Assembly: GCF_902497785.1 (NCBI RefSeq)
Contig: NZ_CABVHK010000019.1
Location: 1-64,000 of the forward strand
Source: Pseudomonas fluorescens
GTDB lineage: Bacteria > Pseudomonadota > Gammaproteobacteria > Pseudomonadales > Pseudomonadaceae
Direction of reading: 5' to 3'
Length of the DNA: 64,000 nt
Positions within the stretch are counted from its first letter, which is position 1. Each line of letters begins with the position of its first letter. Shown piece after piece: positions 62,868-64,000 of this stretch. The translations under genes and the position numbers were made by a program. The notes below the pieces were generated by a model, which saw only the letters and a program-made list of their open reading frames with translations, did not search any database and had not been told where the DNA came from.

Positions 62868-62883
62868 GTAGCCTACTGGCTAC
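62868..62883. promoter_or_regulatory. Palindromic operator of toxin-antitoxin module 2
   Basis: GTAGCCTACTGGCTAC has 6-bp arms and sits 11 bp before the toxin start: the same size and offset as the module 1 operator, with a different sequence. Confidence 0.6.
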
Positions 62884-62955
62884 TCCATATTTTTGGCGGC
62901 CATTGGTTGCAGGTGTACGTGTGTCCTGCAATCGCGCCGTTGAGCAGTCATGGGC

Positions 62956-62986
62956 TAAAAAAACCAGCCTCCATGCGGTTTTTTTA
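62956..62986 (-). terminator. Terminator after the 63001 gene
   Basis: Minus strand AAAAAAACCGCATGGAGGCT ending GGTTTTTTT: a stem with A/T extension followed by a 7-T tract, 15 bp past the stop codon. Confidence 0.8.
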
Positions 62987-63000
62987 CGTTTGAGGAACGG

Positions 63001-63294
63001 TTACTCACCTCTGGCGCTAGCAAACCCACGCTGCTCAATCACCCGAAACACATCGCTCACGTCCTGGAGCAAGATCCGGGCGATGTTGGCGACGGTGTTG
63101 ATGTCGTTTTCGGCGTAGTCGGGGAGGTTGGTGCAGCCCATGAGCTGTAGGTAGGGGAGGACAGCGTTGAGGCGTTCGCTGACGACGTTGTGGAGCTCGC
63201 GGATTGGGGCGTCGCTGTCGACGACCAGGACGGGGTAGTCGGTGGCGAATTGGGACATTGGGATGAAGCGGCGTGGCGGGTGTTGGGTTGTCAT
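63001..63294 (-). CDS. Small protein, 97 aa, DUF3077/DUF6124-like style
   Basis: 97-residue soluble protein: a short Arg-rich start, then VVDSDAPIRELHNVVSERLN, INTVANIARILLQDVSDVFR and a helical end. Similar in style to small Pseudomonas proteins called DUF3077/DUF6124, from memory; the 1379 gene is a comparable case. AGGAC precedes the ATG at 63294; the frame stays open 50 codons upstream without a ribosome site. It follows a ~130-base structured leader. Confidence 0.65.
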   Translation of the reverse strand: MTTQHPPRRFIPMSQFATDYPVLVVDSDAPIRELHNVVSERLNAVLPYLQLMGCTNLPDYAENDINTVANIARILLQDVSDVFRVIEQRGFASARGE

Positions 63295-63299
63295 GGAAG

Positions 63300-63459
63300 T
63301 AGTCCTAAAAAGATGAATCACAATCGCCTCATCCGATTGCCGGCGAAGGTTGGCAATGGGCGTCTGGCGGTCTTTGGTGTCTTCTTTTTGGGCTGCGAAT
63401 CCCGGGCACCGACAATGGCGGTCAGGCCAAACTATAAGCGCCAATTTCTGGGCTCACAA
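63300..63459 (-). promoter_or_regulatory. Promoter and structured leader of the 63001 gene
   Basis: Minus strand TTGTGA (63459-63454), 17 bases, TATAGT (63436-63431) is a good sigma-70 promoter with a start near 63424. The leader contains ACCG...CGGT and TTGCC...GGCAA stems before the start codon. The rest of 63295-63754 has no gene. Confidence 0.55.
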
Positions 63460-63589
63460 CCGGGCTGTAGGACGCTCCGGCCATCGTTCGGGCAAGGCGC
63501 AATGCCACTGTCTGCGGGCTTTTCGCGATATTCCGGGTGGTGTGGGGTGCCGTTGGAAATGGGGTGCAGGGTTTGGGGTCGCTTCGCGG

Positions 63590-63615
63590 CCCAGCGGGGA
63601 TAAATCCCCTCACCA
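63590..63615. repeat. Single GGGGATAAATCCCC-type repeat arm
   Basis: GCGGGGATAAATCCCCTCAC, the same motif as at 44797-44927, here without its inverted partner. Confidence 0.55.
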
Positions 63616-63670
63616 CAGAGGGTAAATTCCTACGAGATTCTCGGATGGCGGGTTTGAGAGTCGAGCGGTG

Positions 63671-63712
63671 AAAAAAACAACAAAGCCCCAATGGTTGGGG
63701 CTTTGTGGTTTC
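63671..63712 (-). terminator. Terminator of the 63755 gene
   Basis: Minus strand CAAAGCCCCAA / TTGGGGCTTTG stem with a 3-base loop, followed by TTGTTTTTTT. Close to symmetric, so it may stop transcription in both directions. Confidence 0.85.
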
Positions 63713-63754
63713 AAGCTATGCGGTTTCCAACGACTGATTGCGGATCAACCGACG

Positions 63755-63973
63755 TCACTGCCTGGCCTGCGGCGAATGCGGATTCGGGTTGGTGTGTTTC
63801 GGTCCCGCCACGGCCCACGCGATCAATCCGAACAGCGGAACAAATACAATCACCACCATCCAGACGAGTTTATTGCTGGATTTGCCTTCGGCCTTGCGGA
63901 CTTTGTTGATGGCCCATAACTCGATCAGCACGAGGACTGCGGCGAGTACGATCCAGAGGGTTTCGGTTTGCAT
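63755..63973 (-). CDS. PLDc_N-type small membrane protein
   Basis: 72-residue protein with two transmembrane helices (LWIVLAAVLVLIELWAIN and LVWMVVIVFVPLFGLIAWAV) and the PLDc_N-like end FGLIAWAVAGPKH. AGGAGG precedes the start. Such stand-alone domains, related to the N-terminus of cardiolipin synthase-like proteins, are of unknown function. Confidence 0.82.
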   Translation of the reverse strand: MQTETLWIVLAAVLVLIELWAINKVRKAEGKSSNKLVWMVVIVFVPLFGLIAWAVAGPKHTNPNPHSPQARQ

Positions 63974-64000
63974 GGGTTACCTCCTAAGGTCATGGCTTTA

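Overview
The window is about 64 kb of high-GC chromosome from a fluorescent Pseudomonas (P. fluorescens group most likely). This rests on two abundant Pseudomonas palindromic repeat families between genes (a GTGGGAGCGAGC/GCTCGCGA type and a GTAGGAGCTGCC/GGCTGCGATC type), on small Pseudomonas-type proteins with structured leaders, and on gene content: hglS, puu/spu polyamine genes, aruFG-like genes, an aotJ-like gene, and a PA4872-like oxaloacetate decarboxylase. No rRNA, tRNA or CRISPR array was seen.

Layout. 1-2.3 kb: three copies of a ~325-bp repeat around a small protein gene with a switch-like leader. 2.4-13.4 kb: a curli-like locus. A minus-strand operon encodes two large secreted paralogues, a CsgB-like nucleator and a very long CsgA-like curlin. 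Facing it are two tandem paralogous sensor kinases, a sigma-54 activator and a small exported protein. Convincing -24/-12 promoters precede the curli operon and the second kinase, so the kinases and activator probably control fibre production. 13.5-20 kb: a methyltransferase, a toxin-antitoxin pair, an AttEFGH-like ABC exporter with a lipocalin-like lipoprotein, and two small genes. 20-22.5 kb: an APH(3')-type aminoglycoside phosphotransferase abutting a broken vgrG remnant and an orphan hcp, which has its own likely -24/-12 promoter and a cluster of TGCGCA palindromes. 22.5-28.5 kb: a DJ-1/PfpI protein, HglS, an alpha/beta hydrolase with a Baeyer-Villiger monooxygenase, and a MASE2-GGDEF cyclase.

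28.5-34.1 kb is the most novel part. Seven co-directed minus-strand genes include two homologous tiny peptides (57 and 74 aa, alignable without gaps over 52 residues), two unrecognised proteins translationally coupled behind the first peptide, an oxaloacetate decarboxylase and an extra arginine N-succinyltransferase pair (aruF/aruG-like). A strong hairpin separates the first peptide gene from its two partners, as in precursor-peptide operons.

34.7-48.7 kb is mostly metabolic: cobF with a phosphatase-like protein, FtrA with a rhodanese, an arginine/ornithine-type binding protein, a desuccinylase-like hydrolase, an esterase, a chalcone-isomerase-like protein, a LysR/reductase pair, and a ketone-body operon (CoA transferase plus thiolase) with a divergent LysR regulator. 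48.8-59.7 kb is a coherent polyamine module: PotFGHI-type uptake plus the gamma-glutamyl pathway PuuD, PuuA, PuuC, PuuB and PuuR. 59.9-64 kb is an accessory stretch: an AT-rich membrane-protein pair, a NUDIX hydrolase, a second toxin-antitoxin pair with a palindromic operator, a small protein with a long structured leader, and a PLDc_N-type membrane peptide.
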